Below are positions 1 through 11,429 of a DNA stretch of 64,000 nucleotides, piece by piece. The notes beneath the pieces are model-generated. The model saw nothing but the letters and a program-made list of their open reading frames with translations. It ran no database searches and was not told the origin of the DNA. Source of the DNA: Synaphobranchus kaupii (Eukaryota; Chordata; Actinopteri; Anguilliformes; Synaphobranchidae); contig CM056391.1 of the NCBI GenBank assembly GCA_029718625.1, positions 3,524,662 to 3,588,661 of the forward strand, given 5' to 3'. Numbering within the stretch: position 1 is the first letter of the stretch; every line of letters begins with the position of its first letter. The translations under genes and the position numbers were made by a program.

Positions 1-221
1 TCATCCTGTGAGAATGAAGGGAAGGTTTTACTCCTGAGTCAAAGGAAGAGAAAACAAGCGTCAGCGGAAGAATAGTGTGGGCTCCACCCCCTCATCAGTG
101 AGGCTCACACAGTCTTTTGTGAGGTGATAAAATGGGCTGTGGGCTGCGCCGTGTGTCCTGGACACATGGGGCCTGGGGTCGGGCAGAGTGGCAGGTGTAC
201 ACTGAGGCACCACTTAAAGCT

Positions 222-232
222 GTGACTCCAGG

Positions 233-271
<39 letters not shown>

Positions 272-432
272 CTCTCTCACTTACTCTCTCTCTTTCTTGA
301 GAGGCATGCTGGGACTCCAGGAAACACACACACACACTCTCTCTCTCTCTCTCTCTCTTACTCTCTCTCTCTTTCTTGGGAGGTGAGCTGGGACTCACAC
401 ACTTTCTCTCTTTCTCTCTCTCTCTCTTTCCA
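222..432. repeat. CA/CT microsatellite with an ~80-bp tandem superstructure
   Basis: Alternating (CA)n and (CT)n tracts are separated by a repeated spacer, GACTCCAGGAAACACAC, seen near 225 and 312, with a shortened third version near 390. The block TTACTCTCTCTCTTTCTTG also recurs. This looks like tandem duplication of a compound microsatellite with a period near 80 bp. Open frames across it are translations of the simple repeat and are not genes. Confidence 0.85.
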
Positions 433-997
433 TCCTCTCATTTTCATTGCTCTGGTGAATCTATTTTGAGTGTCACTTGTATATGTTGTTGTTGAGCTGT
501 GACCTGTGACAATAATGCTGGTTTTAAATGAAACTCCATTCAATTAAATTTGCTTTATTGGCGTGACAAGACATTGCATCTGTATTGCCAATGCAAACTG
601 CATTAAAAGAGTCCAAGACATACATCTAACACTGAACAATATAAAACCGCAAAGACTAGAAACAAATGAACAGTAACCATACATGAAAACAAGAACTTTG
701 GATTTAGAAATAACAATAATGGAAGATATAATAAAATACAATAAAAAAATAAATATATATATATAATATAATTAATAGCAATGATAATAATGATGATGAG
801 AACAACACATATGATCTTATAATAATACATAATAAAGTTAATATAATAAATATAAAAATTTAAATTTAAATTACATAACTAAATAAAATGAATGAATTAA
901 TAAATAAATGTGAAAATGGTTTGTACATAGTTATATTGATTCCTGTCACACACTGTCCCTAAGACGATGGCAGGCAGCTATATATTGTGCCGCCAGG

Positions 998-1276
998 TCA
1001 CAGCACATCCTCTCCTCTCCTAAGAGGATGGGGAGTTTTTGGATGTCTGTTAAATTTCTGATTTATTTTGGGAAAATATTTATTTCTAATTTGAGAGTAT
1101 TTTTCGCATTTTGTGATAAAGTGCAGCTCTGTCCCAACTTCATTGAGATGGCAATGTTTGCACAGTCTTTCTTCCTTTGGAAGCCATGTTTGCCGATGCC
1201 GGCCTTTTTCGACGGCCAAGCTGTGCTCACTGAGTCTGTACTTCGTCAAGGTAGTTCTTAGTTTCTTGTCAGTCAC
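998..1276 (-). pseudogene. LINE ORF2 C-terminal zinc-binding fragment
   Basis: A 92-residue minus-strand frame with KYRLSEHSLAVEKGRH, then CKHC, then ELHFITKCEKY. This is the CCHC-like motif found after the RT domain in several LINE clades. It completes the order RT, connection, zinc knuckle seen across 998-2231 and ends close to the retroelement's 3' UTR. Confidence 0.8.
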
Positions 1277-1372
1277 TGTGGTACTGTCTTTTTAGGGCCA
1301 AATAGCATTGCATTTTGCTTTGTGCTTGTGTTTGTGTGTCCCAATAGGTGGTGTAGTTTTGTTTGTGTTGTG

Positions 1373-1876
1373 CTAAAATTTTATTGACTCTAATTGAATG
1401 TATGGTGATGCTGTCCTGCGGCTTAAAGAGTTAGGGGTGGTTACTGAACTGAGCCTCAGGACCAGCTGTGTGAGAGGACTCTTTACTTTGCTCAGCTCTT
1501 GGCATTGCAGGGCTTTGTAATGATAAGAGTTGGGGTCGCTATTTTTTAGATGCTTCCAAAATTTGATTGCCCTCTTTTGTATCTTGATTAGTAATGGATA
1601 TTGGCCTAATTCTGCCCTGTATGCATTGTTTGTAGTTTTTCTCTGTACTTGTAATAGATTTTTACAGAGTTCTGCATGCAGGGTTTCAATTTGGTGTTTG
1701 TCCCATTGGTCGAAATCTTGCTTTGTAAGCGGACTCCACACTTCACTGCCATATAGGGCAATTGGTTCGATTACTGATTCTAATAGTTTTAGCCAAATTT
1801 TGATTGTAATTTGTAGTTGGATTTGATGTTTTATGGCATAGAATGCCCTGCGTGCTTTCTCTTTCAGTTCATTCAC
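1373..1876 (-). pseudogene. LINE ORF2 post-RT (connection) fragment
   Basis: A 167-residue minus-strand frame. It shows the post-RT pattern of fish LINEs: an ARRAFYAIK start, then PIALYGSEVWSPLT and a region rich in basic and aromatic residues (IQKRAIKFWKHL). It lies downstream of the YADD fragment in the expected order but in a different frame. The initiating Met is internal to the original polyprotein and is not a real start. Confidence 0.75.
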
Positions 1877-2015
1877 TGCCAGGTTGAAATTTCCTGTAGA
1901 ACTTATTTTCAGGCCTAAATAATTATAATTTGTACAGTGTTCAATTACTTTTTTCCCGAATGTGAAGATGTATCTAGCTCCCTGAGATCTGGATCTTTTT
2001 TGAAAAATCTTTATT

Positions 2016-2231
2016 TTAGTCTTTTCTCATGTTTATTGCCAAGGCCCAGGATTGGCAATACTGCTCCAGCAGGTCCAGGCTCTGCTGTAATCCATGTTCA
2101 GTGGGTGACAGCAGCACCAGGTCGTCTGCATAGAGCAGGAGTTTAATTTTGGTGTCATGTAGAGTGAGACCGGGGGCTGAAGATTTCTCCAACATAGTTG
2201 CCAGATTGTTGATATAGATGTTAAAACACAC
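2016..2231 (-). pseudogene. LINE reverse transcriptase fragment with YADD active site
   Basis: A 71-residue open segment on the minus strand. It contains FNIYINNLATMLE, the catalytic YADDLVLLSP motif near residues 34-43 (codons near 2132-2103), and LLEQYCQSWALAIN, which is the typical sequence downstream of the RT active site. The two aspartates that bind metal are intact. Upstream RT motifs are absent because the element is truncated here. The fragment is a relic and not a functional gene. Confidence 0.85.
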
Positions 2232-2392
2232 TCTCTTTCTCTCTCCTGAAATCTACCTCTCTCTCTGCATCTATTTGTCTCTCATTCTTCTTTCTCTTTC
2301 ACTCTCTTCTCTCTCTGTCTGCATCTCTATCCCCCCTTTCCTTCTTTCTCTCTCTTTCTCTCCATCTCTCTCCACCTGCACCACCCTGCAAC
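2232..2392. repeat. CT-rich microsatellite
   Basis: A long pyrimidine-rich tract made of CTCTCT, CTTTCT and CCATCT pieces. It abuts the broken 5' end of the LINE, so the LINE and the tract meet at one junction. Confidence 0.85.
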
Positions 2393-2744
2393 ATTATTGA
2401 CACCTGTGATAATATAAAGACCATTATATGGTCAATAAGTTAAACGTTTAATATCACTGGAACAGTCAACCTGCCCTGATAGAGGACGCAAGAGTACACC
2501 ATGCCCCCCCTCCCCCATTCACAATGAGGCAGACTGTTTGGGAGCCAAAGAAAAATTTAAGATTTAAAAAAATTTATTTTCATTTTTTTTTTCATTTGGG
2601 GACACAGTCTTCAAATCTACCATCAGATGCCACCTCTATGCCAAAAGGCCTTTTAGAAGTGTTAATACAAAATGTCTAATGAGGAAAATAAAGAAAAATG
2701 AGTGTGAGATGATCCCACCGGAGCTCATGTTGTGAGATGAGAGC

Positions 2745-3355
2745 AAAATTTAGCTTTTTTTTGGGTACGTAACAGCAGTGGGTTTTGGCATCGGAAAAAG
2801 GACGCTTATGTTGAAAATGACATCATGGCTAGGGTGAAATATGATGATTGTGTGTTGTCTTATGTTTACTGGTCCTGGGACTTTTCTTACAGTAAGGTTA
2901 ATTGAATTATGAACTCCAGGGAGTACCAAAATGTTTTGGCAAAAATAAAAGGTTTGAGGTTCCCCCCCACCAGGAAGTTCAAACTTGGCTGAAAAAATGG
3001 ACAATTATCACAATTATCCCCCCCCCCCGCCCCCCCCCCCCCCGTCTGTCCGTCTGTCCCAATATGCACCAATCTCATGTAACACAATAGAGGTTCTCAA
3101 GGTTCCTGTAAAGAGAGGGTACACAGTGAAAATGGGGTGTGAATATTTGACACCCATTTTTATGGAAATAAATGAATGGTTTGAGTAATGTGTTATTTCG
3201 GTTGAATCCACAGAATCATTATTAAAGTAGAATATTTTCCAAATGGTTGAGAATTAATATATACAGTAGCTCAGTGCTTGCATAACTTATTTCATACATT
3301 CTTTTTTTTTAAATTCATCTTTCTCAACGGTTTGAATAATTTTGCAGGGTGCTCC
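2745..3355 (+). mobile_element. Tc1/mariner-like transposon relic (copy 1)
   Basis: Plus-strand reading near 2790-2855 gives RKKDAYVEND and then MARVKYDDC. This matches position for position the better copy at 30307-31003 (RKKDAYREK, MSMVKYGGG). Further on NSREYQNVLAK appears, typical of Tc1/mariner transposases between the first and second catalytic aspartates. Stops and a C-rich insertion (3018-3043) break the frame. The presumed 3' end, TGAATAATTTTG near 3335, is shared with copy 2. No intact transposase remains. Confidence 0.65.
3018..3043. repeat. Poly(C) tract, C11-G-C14
   Basis: Twenty-six bases that are all C except one G. It lies inside the Tc1/mariner relic and is one of ten long C or G runs in the window. 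Confidence 0.95.
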
Positions 3356-3393
3356 ATGTCTACGGATAAAAGTGTCTGCTAAATTAATGTAAT
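3350..3393 (+). mobile_element. L2/SINE 3'-tail fragment
   Basis: CTACGGATAAAAGTGTCTGC followed by TAAATTAATGTAATG matches the conserved 3' tail of fish L2 LINEs and their SINEs (GGATAAGAGTGTCTGCTAAAT plus TGTAA repeats). Only the last ~40 bases survive. It lies between the transposon relic and the CT array. Confidence 0.7.
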
Positions 3394-3569
3394 GCCTCTC
3401 TCTCTCCACCTCTCTCTCTCTCTCCACCTCTCTCTCTCTCTCTCTCCACCTCTCTCTCTCTCCACCTCTCTCTCTCTCTCTCTCTCTCCACCCCTCTCTC
3501 TCTCTCTCTCCACCTCTCTCTCTCTCTCTCTCTCTCCACCCCCTCTCTCTCTCTCTCTCTCTCTCTCCA

Positions 3570-3607
<38 letters not shown>

Positions 3608-3672
3608 CCCCCCCCTCTCTCTCTCTCTCTTGCTCTTGCACTCCATCTCTCTCCACCCGTTTCTCTCTCTTG
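3394..3672. repeat. CT microsatellite interspersed with CCACC blocks
   Basis: Runs of (CT)4-15 are separated at irregular intervals by CCACC, CCACCCC or CCACCCCCCC. One strand is pure pyrimidine for long stretches, so triplex (H-DNA) formation is plausible by inference. Open frames over it translate to Leu/Ser or Arg/Glu repeats and are artefacts. Confidence 0.9.
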
Positions 3673-3957
3673 TATGTGGAGCCATGATCGTATTTGCGTT
3701 GTAAGCGACTGTCTGAGGGCCCCCGAGGTGTGAAGCCAATGCCCATTTCTGCCAAAGGACGGCGTGTCGGAGTGTTAGGTTATGGATCTGGGACTCTCTC
3801 CGCACCCAACGGCCCGCCCCTAAATTAACAGCCTCCCTTTAAACAATCTGATTCCCTGTTGCATTCCAAACCATTAGTCAAGAAACGATTAGCTGCATCA
3901 ATTAAGGAGGATAATGTTTTACTTTAATTGAATGCCAGAGGAGTCTAATGGTATTGT

Positions 3958-4113
3958 ATCTCTCTCTCTCTCTCTCTCTCTTGTTTTCTCGCTCTTTCTC
4001 TCACACTCTCTTGCTTTCTCTCTTGTTTTCCTGCTCTCTATCACTCTCTTTTTTCCCTCTTTTCTCTCACTCACTCTTTCTCTCATTTTCTCTCTCTCTC
4101 TCTCTCCCTCCCT

Positions 4114-4143
<30 letters not shown>
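3958..4143. repeat. CT-rich microsatellite
   Basis: A second pyrimidine tract with pure (CT)n at both ends and an imperfect TCTTGTTTTC-containing middle. Open frames across it are simple-repeat translations. Confidence 0.9.
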
Positions 4144-4144
<1 letters not shown>

Positions 4145-6540
4145 TTAATGTATTGCACTCTGTACTGTTGTCCATGGGCTTGACACCAGGATCGATATAT
4201 TTTGCTTGGCAGTACAGCGCTGGGCTCCACCTTAAGCTTGGGAGGCGATGGTGTAGAGATGCTCCTTTTAGGCACAGGATAATGAAGTGTAAATTAGAAG
4301 GACTGACAGGTCCTGGAAACAGCCTGTATGCTAATTGGTTCTGATCCTTCCAGCCCAGTGAACAGGGGCTGGTGTCTGACAATGAAAGATCCCGGGAAAA
4401 CTAATGCACCATATTTTTATTGCATATTTAAAGGATTCAACAAAAAATAAAAAAAATCAAGAAAGCATCTGCCCATGCGTGAAATTGTTTAATAACAACA
4501 ACCGATGCACATTTTAACATATCACTACTTCCGAAGCACTTGATATGTTTTTTTGGATGAATTCATTATGCATGCAGGAAGACCGGTTCGGCTTTTTATC
4601 AACATTGTTTGTTTAAAAGAACAGCTGCCACGTCATCACCTCTGTGTAATGCACCGTGCGTCTGAAATATTTAATTTTAGTAATGCAAAAACCCCCTATG
4701 AAACCAGCCCTGCAGGGTTCATATGTGCATTTAACTTGAAAGTACTGGTTGCCACTCCCCGGTTTGTTCGGATTCATTTTAAATTTAATGAAAAATGGGT
4801 CGTGTTCAAGGTGAACATACATCATCTTCCTCATCACTTTTGCCCACATCATCCTCATCATCACCCTCAATTTCTGTTTTAAGATCATTTATATACTTAG
4901 TATTATGCTACTTTGTTTTGACTATGGTTTTTCCGTTATGAAGCAGAATGGAGTGCATTAATTATTGTGTACATATTTCAGAGCACCGAACTAGAAAAAT
5001 TCACTCATGCATTATAGTAGCAAGCCACAGCAAGCGGCCATGTTCCCTTTTTCATCTAATGAGTGCTTTTCACATGAATCCTCTCTAATGGCACGCCTCC
5101 ATTAACTAAACAAGAATTATCTTTAAAGACAAATATCTTGGACTCCGTCAGGAAACACTGGGGGGAAAGCCCAGTGATTTGTGTTTTTGTTTTTATCTTT
5201 GTGAAAATGGCTGGAAATTGCTAAAATCCCATCTATTCATCTCAGAATGCAGGGAGGGGGGGGAAAAAGCCACAATTGAAAATGATCCTGCAAGAAAATG
5301 ATCGTACAATTCAAACTCAAGTGATTATTTTTGTCAAGTACTCCACTTAGGCCCTGAACTATGTCCTGTGAGAGGTTATTAAAATGTAAGTTAATTCTGA
5401 TGAAATATCAAGTGCCATAATGGTTATACAAGTAGTTTTGCAACCTTCAGTCACGGATAGTTTAAAAAAAAAAAAAAGCTCTATGAGGTCATTAAGTCAT
5501 TCTACTCACTCAGTTGTTGTAATTGCCTTCATAAAAATTACTGCACTGTAGCTCTAATGCTAATGTGGTTCTGTCTGGTGTTTTCAGAACTCCACTGCTT
5601 TTGGCTAACTGTAAAAATTTCTGAATTTAACTGTCAGATTTCTTGAGAAACGCCTGTGCCAGTCTTATGCCTCCTGTTGCTAAACGGCATGTTGCCGAAC
5701 TGCATGTAACAACGTTTTAATTGTTAATCCCATCTTCATGTGTGGTCCTTTTACCCTTTAGTATCTGAAAGCAGGGTAATGTTGTCATTGACGGGGTGAA
5801 CCGGTGAAGTGTTAAAATGTCAGACGCAAAAGCTCCCGTATAAACCCATACGCGGGTTCCCTGGAGTGTTTTGCTACTGGCCATTGCTCACGAGAACACT
5901 TGTCTTGTCACCGACTCCGTTGCGTATCACGTTAAGTGGACATGACGGTGTCACGGTCAGCGCGTAAAGTTTACTTGCTTAATTAGCCTCTGCGCGTGGA
6001 GTACAAACCCTGTGCTGCGTTTTCCTAACCTTACACGATCAAATCGTCAGTTTTATCCAGTGCTTCTAAAGTCAGCAAAGGTAAACAAAAGATCGTTTTG
6101 AAAATATGTCCTCCTTTAGTTATGCGTTCATACGTATTATGAATATTACTTTTGCCATTTCGTCCCTGTTGATGCAATTGCCTTTTTTCCGATGTACGCC
6201 CAGTTGAGGTTGCACAAGACCTTCCGAGGTATAAAGTGAAGTGATGAATATTCTATGTCCAGGCCTCCACTCACGGTTCAATTGAGCAATGGCCTGAAAT
6301 AGTGTTTGAACGGTATCATTTCGGTTTGTTTTTCACAAACGATGCCAGACGCTCCAACGGTGCACAGTAAAATGTTCACTGAACAGTTTCCCACAAGGCA
6401 TGAAATTGTCTATCTATCAGGGTAAAATGTTCTCTAGAAAGTAACATTAATTCATTGCCACAAGTGTCAAATTATCATCAAGCAAGCATAATCCCAAAAG
6501 ACACAAAAAAGTACTCTGAGTAAAATGTATTATATTACAG
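4144..6540. other. Single-copy, gene-free stretch; candidate conserved non-coding DNA at 4540-4900
   Basis: No coding exon, RNA gene or recognisable repeat was found. The part at 4540-4900 is AT-rich, lacks simple repeats, and carries developmental-enhancer-style words (the E-box CAGCTG near 4622, TTTAATTTTAG, several TAAT cores). This makes it a candidate conserved non-coding element, which is inference only. A poly(A) run occurs near 5463. Confidence 0.3.
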
Positions 6541-6754
6541 CTGATTTAATATGAAACGTTTTACTGTATATGCTAAGCATTACAATGGGGGAGGGGGGTG
6601 CTTGCAGTGGCTTGTGGGAAATATTTCTCTGCTTCAGGGAATGAAGCTACCTGGTGTTACATTCTCATCCAATGAGCTCACGCGGGCAGTCATCACAGGC
6701 ACCGGTGATATCGTTCAAAAAACAATGTTTACTTCTCCGTCTGTATTATATTCA

Positions 6755-6812
6755 GCACACACACACACACAAACACATGCGTGCGCACACACACACATAC
6801 ACACAAGTCTAA
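6755..6812. repeat. Imperfect (CA)n microsatellite
   Basis: CA repeats interrupted by AACACATGCGTGCG and by ATACACACA. Confidence 0.85.
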
Positions 6813-7466
6813 GTCTACAGCACACATGGTCCACAAACGCAGCCTCTTAGCACATCAGAGTTTGGAGAGGCGCGAATGGGATTTACCGCCAACTTGATCA
6901 ATTTATGGGCCGCCATGCCCGATGCCCCGATGAAGTGCAAACGGCTCATAGCACATTCGCTCAAAAGTGCAACTCAGCTCTTCCACATATGTAAATGGCA
7001 CACTGTAAATTCATGAGTAAAATCAATGCGACCACTTTTTATTGAATCAATCACAGGCAATATCAATTTGGTGTTTGCCTGTGACGGGGCAGGTACAGGC
7101 TAGCCATGAATAGTAATGTTAAAATATGAAGGCACCAGGCAAGGGAACGGAGTGAAATACAGTTTTCTCCCATCAATTAATCCTGACTTAGAGCTTCAGC
7201 TTATAAACGGCGTGGCTCCAAAGCATTATTGGATCTCGCAAATAAATATTTGATTGATCCTGAAAAATGAGCTGCCAACCATGATGGTTTCCATTAGAAC
7301 ATGTAATGTGAATTGAAGTAGATGTACTGTTTTAGCCTTGTTCTAAGAAGAAACGTCAAGAGTAGGCCATAGTGTACTTGTCAAAAAGGCAGGTTAATAA
7401 CTATCGGTTTTACATTTAGTCTTGATGACACCACTAACAACAATTTGACAATATCCACATGCAAAT
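6813..7466. other. Single-copy DNA with a 10-bp hairpin; candidate conserved non-coding element
   Basis: No gene seen. At 7051-7084 the arms TCACAGGCAA and TTGCCTGTGA are perfect complements around a 14-base loop. The part at about 6880-7300 has balanced composition, no simple repeats and several TAAT/ATTA and TGATTGATC words. Conservation is only a guess. Confidence 0.3.

Positions 7467-7492
<26 letters not shown>
7467..7492. repeat. (CA)13 microsatellite
   Basis: A clean dinucleotide run followed by ATATATAA. Confidence 0.95.
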
Positions 7493-7499
<7 letters not shown>

Positions 7500-8865
7500 A
7501 AATAAAGAAGGTGAGCAGTTGTCTCTTGGCTGTTTTGTGCATCTATGCAGTTCTGCCCAAGCATGTTAAAATCACAAAGACTCATGAGAATCTTAGGATG
7601 AACAAAAAGGTCAGTTGAAATGCTTCAGGAGAACCTTTACTGCATTTGATTGAAAATTCAGGAGTTTATTTTCGTTCTTCCTAAAAAAGGATATCGGCTC
7701 CTTTTCTTGCTACGTTATTTTAAGTCATTCCCTCTGGAGAACATGTTTGTTCATCTTCATCTTTTCTGGCTTTTTGCTAATCAGCTCTTCAGGTATGCGC
7801 CAGTTAGCATGTAGCGTCTTCCTTCATTCTCCCAGCGGGACTGAGAATCGATCATTTTCTCCATGAACACGTTTCTGATCATTCTTTAGTTCTGTAGTCA
7901 GTTGGACGGTTATACTACATTAATGGTCCTAAAAGGTGTTGTGTTGTTTTTTTTCCTTTTCATCATGAATCACATTCTTTCCTGGGTTTTCGCTTTTCTC
8001 CACGGCGATCTGTCATACAGTGAGCGTGGGAAGACTCGACAAAGGGGGCAGGGATATGAACAAAAATAAAGCCATACACGTTACATTACATAAGACGCTT
8101 CCACGCCACTTTGATGTAACCTAATGAATCATCTGAAGATTTTTAATTGGCAACAGATAATTCGCCACAAAAACACAAAAGCCTTTAAGTTTTGCAGACA
8201 TATGTCTTTGATAGGTCAAAGCACTGACTGGCTGAGTGGAGGGTTTCAGACGTAAATTGTGTCGCAGGGTCGGGGTGTTTGATCATGCATAGACATATAT
8301 ACTGTACTTTTCCCCCATAGCAGTTCATCCATCCATTATCCACTCATGCAAATTCAAGAGCTCCATCTCACAGAACATGATCACTGCATAGCAGTTTTAG
8401 CCAAGCAGTGCACAACAACCAATGTCAACATAATCAGATTGATCAGTAGAAGTCCCAAGCTATATTTCACCACTTTTTCTTGAGTAAATATAGCTCCCGG
8501 GGTTTGATTGACAGATACGAGGTTCCTGCACAAGTCTACCGAGGAAGAGAAACACACTGAAACCGCAGTTCTGGTATATTACTGGTAATGCATTATCCTA
8601 TATAAACTGTCTGCCAAAATTTGTATTTCTGTCATGCATGAAGAACGCTGCCATAAACTTTTCATTTAAGCATAAATATTTAACGTAAAATGCGTAAATG
8701 TTACGCAGTATCCTGTATGTTCATTCAGTGACAAGAGTATTGAGATTGTTGAAAGTGAGGTCTCATTTGTGGAAGTAACTCCTGTTTTGTAACTGAACAC
8801 CTTTTTCCATAACTTTGACTAACAATTAAAGATTATTTTTTAAATAACTCTTTCAAACTGAGTTT
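7500..8865. other. Single-copy DNA, nothing recognised
   Basis: No coding frame above chance, RNA gene or repeat family was seen. A short poly(T) run lies near 7948. Confidence 0.4.
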
Positions 8866-8869
8866 GTGA

Positions 8870-8935
8870 ATAAAGTCCAATGCTTCCATTAATTTGTAAG
8901 TCAAAGTTGAGGACAAATGTTGAATACAAGCTATC
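8870..8935 (+). mobile_element. Fragment of a GGCCTGTATTCAA-type MITE (right end)
   Basis: The sequence from GTAAGTCAAAGTTGAGGAC to ATGTTGAATACAAGC matches the right terminal repeats of the related elements at 44745-44897 and 33222-33349. The left end could not be placed. A short tandem duplication, TGTGCTATCTAT, follows it. Confidence 0.5.
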
Positions 8936-8971
8936 TATTGTGCTATCTATTGTGCTATAGGAACTTTAACT

Positions 8972-9195
8972 GGGGCGGCAGTGTAGTATAATGGTTAAGG
9001 AACTGGCCTTGTAACCGAAAGGTTGCAGGTTCGATTCCCAGGTAGGACACTGCCGTTGTACCCTTGAGCAAGGTATCTAACCCGAATTGCTTCAGTATAT
9101 ATCCAGCTGTATAAATGGATAAATGGAATAAGAAGTTGTGTACGTCGCTCTGGATAAGAGTGTCTGCTAAATGCCTATAATGTAATGTAATGTAA
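8972..9195 (+). mobile_element. Full-length tRNA-derived SINE with L2-type tail
   Basis: The head has a Pol III A-box-like segment (TAGTATAATGGTTAAGG) and a clear B box (GGTTCGATTCC, 9028-9038), as expected for a tRNA-derived SINE. A middle body follows (CACTGCCGTTGTACCCTTGAG, then TGCTTCAGTATATATCCAGC). The tail carries GCTCTGGATAAGAGTGTCTGC, TAAATGCC and three TGTAA repeats. That tail is shared with L2-clade LINEs, whose reverse transcriptase is thought to mobilise such SINEs. It resembles eel UnaSINE1, but I cannot confirm the subfamily. No clear target-site duplication was seen. Confidence 0.9.
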
Positions 9196-10420
9196 CTGCG
9201 CCTTTGTAAAGTTGTGTATATAAAGGTTAAAAAAACCTAAAAGCAAACAAAATAATAACCTTTCCTGTTATGTCACAAGTACATGGTTGAATTGTTTTTA
9301 TATAATCTTGCATGACAACATTTTCAGAAAGGCTGCAACACTTAAAAAACGAGGTTTGAACCTTAGAGCTATCACACAAAGGAGCCACAGCACTCCCCTT
9401 GAAACAAAGCCAACGTTTGTGTCACCTTTCGAATAACTACCCCGAGCCCAGAGCTTACCTCCGGTTAATTTGCTCCTGATATCATTCATGAGCTGGTCTA
9501 ATGGGAGACTTGGAAATACTGGCTTTGCCGAATAGATTTTTTCTTTTTAATTTTGTACATATTTTAACATGATGCTAACTGGCTGCAGTGTGAATGGATG
9601 TAGCAACTTTAACAACTTATTTATGACATAGGAAGACATATTAATGTTCTTCCCCTTTCCTTTGCCTTCTGGGAAAAATAGTTTTAAAAGAGGTGGAAGA
9701 CTGAGGTGAATTGTCTGTGTTAATGTGTTTTTGTTTTTTTAAACTGTCATGATTTACCCGATATGAATCTGATTTGAATCAAACTGGTTTGGAATTAAAT
9801 CAGTGTAATTCCAATGGCAGGGGAAATACATGAAAGGAAACTTCTTGCCGAACATCTAACATCTTGTCGAACAGATGTTAAACGCATTTGTACGTAACAA
9901 TCGGTTCCGATTCAGTTTCCCATTGTTCTGGATGTGACCTGCGCGTGAAGCGCACATTGATTCCTTACCATTTTCCCCCAATCCCCTACAACACACATCG
10001 CTCTCCCCGCGCTGTGTCGTTTCACAGCGAAACGTGTCATAAACGCACAGCCACCCGCGAGAGAGCCAGGACAGTCGGACAAAAAAACAGCTCATATGCC
10101 GTATAAGAAAATTCATCTTCCGGCCAGATAATATGTGACGGTCTGAACGTAGCCTCGCACAGTAATGCATTGGGGCTTCTGCGCCACTGAGGAATGCAGT
10201 AAGATCCGTTTGTGTGTACGGCGCGGTTTCATTTTGCAAGCTCCTTACAAGCGTGGAGCGGTTAGCGAGGCCTGCCTGGTTAAACAGTTAGCTGGCCGCC
10301 AGCCCGTTTTTAAACAGCGGCGCATGTTTGAAGTGAAGCGCACAGAAGATGATATCATTGGCAGGCCTATTAAATGACACTTCTGTAACGGCGGCCCCGT
10401 GTAGTGTTTATGTGGCACTA
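9196..10420. other. Single-copy DNA; mildly CpG-rich at 9900-10340
   Basis: No exon was recognised. The frames seen on both strands around 9850-10380 have no known domain and lie in moderately CpG-rich DNA, so they may be open by composition. A 5' exon cannot be excluded. Confidence 0.3.
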
Positions 10421-10426
10421 AGACAG

Positions 10427-10633
10427 TGGAGAGAGAGAGAGCGAGAGAGAGGAGGGGAGGGGGAGGGGAGGGGGGGGCGCAAGAGACGGAGGCTGGCGTG
10501 CATGCTATCTCTTGCAGGGAGATAAGGACGCGCGTCTATCTCAGCTTTCATGTTTCCCGCTGCAGTATTTTTGTCTGCTCTCAGCTATGAGGAGTTTATT
10601 ATCAGGAACCAGGCCTCAGTGACTCTCTCTCTA

Positions 10634-10672
<39 letters not shown>
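10427..10672. repeat. Low-complexity block: (GA)n/G-rich tract and (CT)n tract
   Basis: 10427-10478 is GA repeats running into AGGGGAGGGGGAGGGGAG, which could form a G-quadruplex. 10620-10672 is (CT)n. The ~140 bp between them is not repetitive. Confidence 0.85.
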
Positions 10673-10673
<1 letters not shown>

Positions 10674-10789
10674 ATCTCCTCTTGCATCTGGGGCTGGATA
10701 GCTTGGTTGAGTTCAGGGAGGCAGCGAATGTTGGGGGTGATGGGAAATGCGGGTCTTTTGATGCAAGTCTTTTGTCTGCCTCAAACTGT

Positions 10790-10952
10790 ACTTGTGTGTG
10801 TGTTTGTGTGTGTGGATACGTGTTTACAGTAGATACACACATCTTTGTCTATGAGTGTGTGTGTGTCTGAGTGTTGGTGTGTGTTTGTAGTTATACATGT
10901 GTGTGCATTTGGATACACATATGTCTTTGTTTATGACTGTGTGTGTGTGTGT
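10790..10952. repeat. Imperfect (GT)n microsatellite
   Basis: Several GT runs separated by GTTTGTG, GGATAC and TATACATG pieces. Confidence 0.85.
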
Positions 10953-11019
10953 GCATTTAACATTTTTGGTGCATGAAATTTAATTCAGCAACAAGCCACA
11001 TATCGGTCCATCCAGCAGC

Positions 11020-11427
11020 TGTTTTGTGCAGAGGAGAAGAGAGGAGCGTGTTTTGTGCAGAGGGGAAGAGAGGAGCGTGTTTTGTGCAGAGGGGAAGAGA
11101 GGAGTGTGTTTTGTGCAGAGGGGAAGAGAGGAGTGTGTTTTGTGCAGAGGGGAAGAGAGGAGCGTGTTTTGTGCAGAGGAGAAGAGAGGAGCGTGTTTTG
11201 TGCAGAGGGGAAGAGAGGAGTGTGTTTTGTGCAGAGGGGAAGAGAGGAGCGTGTTTTGTGCAGAGGGGAAGAGAGGAGTGTGTTTTGTGCAGAGGGGAAG
11301 AGAGGAGCGTGTTTTGTGCAGAGGGGAAGAGAGGAGTGTGTTTTGTGCAGAGGGGGAGAGAGGAGCGTGTTTTGTGCAGAGGGGGAGAGAGGAGTGTGTT
11401 TTGTGCAGAGGAGAAGAGAGGAGCGTG
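11020..11427. repeat. 29-bp minisatellite, about 14 units
   Basis: A unit beginning GTGTTTTGTGCAGAGG and ending AGAGAGGAG(C/T) is repeated about 14 times with only two or three variable bases (GGGG/GAGG, GGGGA/GGGGG, GAGC/GAGT). The end unit degrades into GAGCGTGCTCCG. Because 29 is not a multiple of 3, all frames stay open over long distances on both strands and give cysteine-rich repeats. These frames are artefacts: the variant bases do not protect any frame. Confidence 0.95.
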
Positions 11428-11429
11428 CT

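Larger units (their letters stand above)
541..2231 (-). mobile_element. 5'-truncated, decayed non-LTR retrotransposon (LINE), Nimb/I-like
   Basis: Reading the minus strand from 2231 downward, the element encodes a reverse transcriptase palm segment with the YADD catalytic motif, then a post-RT segment containing LYGSEVW, then a zinc-knuckle-like C-terminus with the CKHCHLNEVGTELHF pattern. These three pieces lie in order but in separate frames, so the ORF is broken. The 3' end reads TGCCAATACAG and then GCCAATAAAGC followed by AATTG-type sequence, a tail I associate with fish Nimb elements; the clade is inference. The 5' part, including most of the RT and the endonuclease, is missing and is replaced abruptly by CT-rich microsatellite. 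An AT-rich stretch (about 715-905) lies in the 3' UTR. The element is non-autonomous. Confidence 0.8.

Noticed and set aside
3287..4275. Arg/Glu-rich and Leu/Ser-rich open frames
   Set aside because: Pure translations of CT/GA microsatellites.
8972..9060. Functional tRNA gene at the SINE head
   Set aside because: A and B box are present, but the cloverleaf is not convincing and the sequence continues into a SINE body and L2 tail.
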